14,559 nt of DNA from an uncultured Candidatus Saccharibacteria bacterium (lineage in GTDB: Bacteria; Patescibacteria; Saccharimonadia; Saccharimonadales; 2-12-FULL-41-12): assembly GCA_946478995.1 (NCBI GenBank), contig CAMLDK010000014.1, forward strand, positions 1 to 14,559, written 5' to 3'. Positions within the stretch are counted from its first letter, which is position 1; every line of letters begins with the position of its first letter. Of this stretch, positions 13,124 to 14,559 are shown in pieces. The notes beneath the pieces were generated by a model, which saw nothing but the letters and a program-made list of their open reading frames with translations, did not search any database and had not been told where the DNA came from. The position numbers were made by a program, and so were the translations under genes.

Positions 13124-13720
13124 ATGAGTAGTGGACCCGAAGGATCAGGAGAAAGAGCTCCAGACAAGAAACCCTTAAGTAGAGGGTTCCGTATAAGAAG
13201 AGCTTTGATACTTGCATCGCTACCTATCATTGCAGCAGTTGGGGGTAAGGTTGGTTATGAGCTTAACCAAAGCAGCCAAAAATCAAAAGATCAAGACAGG
13301 AGAGAAACAGCAGCCAGAAAAAAAGAATGTATAGAGGTGGCACACAGCCCATCGGTAATAAGATATGAAGGCGGGCGGGCAATTGTACGTCTAGCGGGCT
13401 TGTCGGAACAACAAAAAGCCGCCTGCGACTTAGAAGGAGCTGAGAACCAGCTTGAACCATATGACAGCGGTAATGGAAGAGGGGTATATCTACCAGATGG
13501 TTCTGAAGTAGAGCAATCTAGTGTAGAGATTAAATTGCCAGATACTGACGAATTACAGGCTTCAGCAGAAGAAAACCTGCGAACAGCAGCAAATGGGACT
13601 ACAACTTTTGACAGTGTTGAAAGAGCCGGTGCAACAGCTGCAGGAGTCTTCTTTGGAGGAGTAGCATGGGTATTGGGCGCCGCAGGCATTGGATATGTAG
13701 CAGGTAGACGCCAAGGATAG
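13124..13720 (+). CDS. Hypothetical two-TM membrane protein with central Cys pair
   Basis: A 198-residue protein that I do not recognise. A polar basic tail (1-26, ending RGFRIRR) precedes a transmembrane segment at about 27-46. Residues 50-165 are hydrophilic: first a charged, probably helical stretch SQKSKDQDRRETAARKK, then a domain with C69 and C101. A Gly/Ala-rich transmembrane helix at about 168-193 is followed by GRRQG. The positive residues at both ends and the paired cysteines suggest that both termini are cytoplasmic and the middle domain is outside, where the cysteines could pair. It is flanked by tRNA-Lys and a folate gene, which do not indicate a role. Unlike its neighbours it has a strong ribosome binding site, and its codon use is AT-richer in the third position. 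Function is unknown. Confidence 0.72.
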   Translation: MSSGPEGSGERAPDKKPLSRGFRIRRALILASLPIIAAVGGKVGYELNQSSQKSKDQDRRETAARKKECIEVAHSPSVIRYEGGRAIVRLAGLSEQQKAACDLEGAENQLEPYDSGNGRGVYLPDGSEVEQSSVEIKLPDTDELQASAEENLRTAANGTTTFDSVERAGATAAGVFFGGVAWVLGAAGIGYVAGRRQG

Positions 13721-13743
13721 TCGCCTTTTTAGTTTCATCGAGC

Positions 13744-13749
13744 TAAAAT
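13744..13749 (+). promoter_or_regulatory. -10 hexamer of the 5-formyl-THF cyclo-ligase gene
   Basis: TAAAAT ends 6 nt before the GTG at 13756, with no ribosome binding site between, so the message is probably leaderless. No clear -35 box is seen. Confidence 0.4.
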
Positions 13750-13755
13750 ATTTTT

Positions 13756-14253
13756 GTGCCACAAAAACAAGAGCTCAGGAAAAAACTTCTAGAAAAAAGA
13801 AGTATTTTGTCCGATGAGCAAATCCAGGATTACAGCGATGAGATTATCAAAAAACTCATTGATTGTATTAGCTGGGATGAGATTAAGAATATAAATTCCT
13901 ACCAAACGATTAAATCTAAGAACGAAGTCGATGTCAGACGCCTGCTGAATTTTCTGAATAGTAAACATCCGGATCTTCAGATTGATATAAACGAGAGCAA
14001 AATATCAGAACCGCAAAACATTCCTGAAGGTAAAACTTACGACTTAGTCATAGTTCCATTGGTAGCATTCGACAGACAGGGCAATCGGCTGGGCTACGGC
14101 GGCGGATATTATGATAGATTCTTAGCCGGCAATAGTTATGGCCAGGCTATTGGTCTGGCTTACAGCTTCCAAGAGGTTGAAAGCCTGCCGGTTGAAGAGC
14201 ATGACCAAAAATTGGATTTGATCATAACCGAAAAAGAAATCATCAAGCCATGA
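13756..14253 (+). CDS. 5-formyltetrahydrofolate cyclo-ligase
   Basis: A 165-residue protein of the MTHFS family, slightly shorter than the usual 180-200. It converts 5-formyl-THF to 5,10-methenyl-THF with ATP, returning stored folate to one-carbon metabolism. The N-terminus KQELRKKLLEKR (4-15) supplies the ATP-contact basic residues. IVPLVAFDRQGNRLGYGGGYYDR spans 99-121 and contains the family signature RLGYGGGYYDR. EEHDQKLDLIITE (147-159) is the closing block. The start is GTG, 6 nt after a -10-like hexamer; an ATG start is not available upstream in frame before the previous gene. Its last 11 bp overlap folC on the other strand, another folate gene, which supports the call. The TGA stop shows that UGA is not recoded. 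Confidence 0.93.
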   Translation: MPQKQELRKKLLEKRSILSDEQIQDYSDEIIKKLIDCISWDEIKNINSYQTIKSKNEVDVRRLLNFLNSKHPDLQIDINESKISEPQNIPEGKTYDLVIVPLVAFDRQGNRLGYGGGYYDRFLAGNSYGQAIGLAYSFQEVESLPVEEHDQKLDLIITEKEIIKP

Positions 14254-14559
14254 TCTTCTTTATCTTTGATCGCACTGGGCCGACCATATAGAGCGAGCCT
14301 GTGAAGATTATAGTTTTTTCCGGTCGGGCAAGCGCTTTTTCTACGGCTTTGTCCAGATCAAAAACCTTTTCAGAAGAAACATCTTCAAAATATGACTTCA
14401 GATATCCGGGCGAGAGAGATTCGCGCCTGAAATCCTGCTGAGCGCTGAACTCAGTTAGTATTACGTGGTTTGCGTATTTAGATATAGCCTGGGATATCTT
14501 AAGCAAATGGTTCTTTTTATTTTCGCCCAGCGACACTACAAAACAAGTCTCTCCCCCAT
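14243..14559 (-). CDS. folC: Folylpolyglutamate synthase / dihydrofolate synthase, C-terminal part (partial)
   Basis: The minus-strand frame is open from the right edge to a TGA at 14243-14245; about 105 residues are visible and the N-terminal ATP-binding domain lies outside. The end IIFTGSLYMVGPVRSKI matches the FolC C-terminus (GSLYLVGEVR type), and the preceding GENKKNHLLKISQAISKYA and VILTEF match the C-terminal Mur-ligase-like domain. FolC adds glutamate to folates and may also make dihydrofolate. A GTG at 14536 could serve as a start in isolation, but the frame continues upstream with similar sequence (GGETCFVV), so the gene is truncated by the window and not short. It overlaps the cyclo-ligase gene by 11 bp tail to tail. 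Confidence 0.8.
   Translation of the reverse strand, partial: GGETCFVVSLGENKKNHLLKISQAISKYANHVILTEFSAQQDFRRESLSPGYLKSYFEDVSSEKVFDLDKAVEKALARPEKTIIFTGSLYMVGPVRSKIKKIMA

Noticed and set aside
14537..14559. FolC as a short gene starting at the GTG at 14536
   Set aside because: The frame continues in good sequence to the window edge, so the gene is truncated by the window and not short.

Overview
The window looks like chromosome from a small-genome Patescibacteria (CPR) lineage, most likely Saccharibacteria. This rests on gene style only: compact, strand-mixed packing, a 7TM-GAF histidine kinase start, short enzymes, sparse Shine-Dalgarno sites, and GC a little under half. No rRNA or marker gene is present to prove it. 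TGA ends several genes cleanly (ATPase, DedA protein, 5-formyl-THF cyclo-ligase, FolC), so the code is standard and the UGA-recoding Gracilibacteria/Absconditabacteria are unlikely.

Layout from left to right. (1) 1-1345, minus: start of a membrane histidine kinase, cut by the window edge. (2) 1393-4977: an Acg-like nitroreductase (+) meets a convergent operon (-) of a PaaK/CapK-like adenylate-forming enzyme and a ThiF/E1-like protein. The ThiF and nitroreductase proteins look like the two halves of the mycobacterial Rv1355c ('MoeY') architecture. This is the best candidate for an undescribed pathway here. (3) 5063-7882, plus: PLP aminotransferase, single-domain response regulator and MurD, tightly packed. 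(4) 7857-8507, minus: glutamate racemase MurI, overlapping the end of murD. MurI makes the D-Glu that MurD uses. (5) 8529-9865, plus: a DedA-family membrane protein and an endonuclease/exonuclease/phosphatase-fold hydrolase. (6) 11888-9862, minus: ABC-2 exporter ATPase and permease, then a uracil-DNA-glycosylase-superfamily protein. (7) 12345-11914 and 12708-12364, minus: a DUF1579-like small protein and a three-TM hypothetical protein. (8) 12709-13123: non-coding, with a partial copy of a tRNA 3' end, stacked hairpins, a terminator, tRNA-Lys(CTT) and its promoter. (9) 13124-13720: a two-TM hypothetical protein. (10) 13756-14559: 5-formyl-THF cyclo-ligase and convergent FolC (partial), both in folate metabolism.

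Two genome-wide habits show. Many starts lie 5-9 nt after a -10-like hexamer with no ribosome binding site, which suggests leaderless transcripts. All four convergent gene pairs overlap at their 3' ends (4-26 bp). Two of the divergent junctions contain a symmetric 7-mer (TAATATA, TATAATA) that can be read as a -10 box on either strand. No phage genes, transposases, CRISPR array or rRNA were seen.
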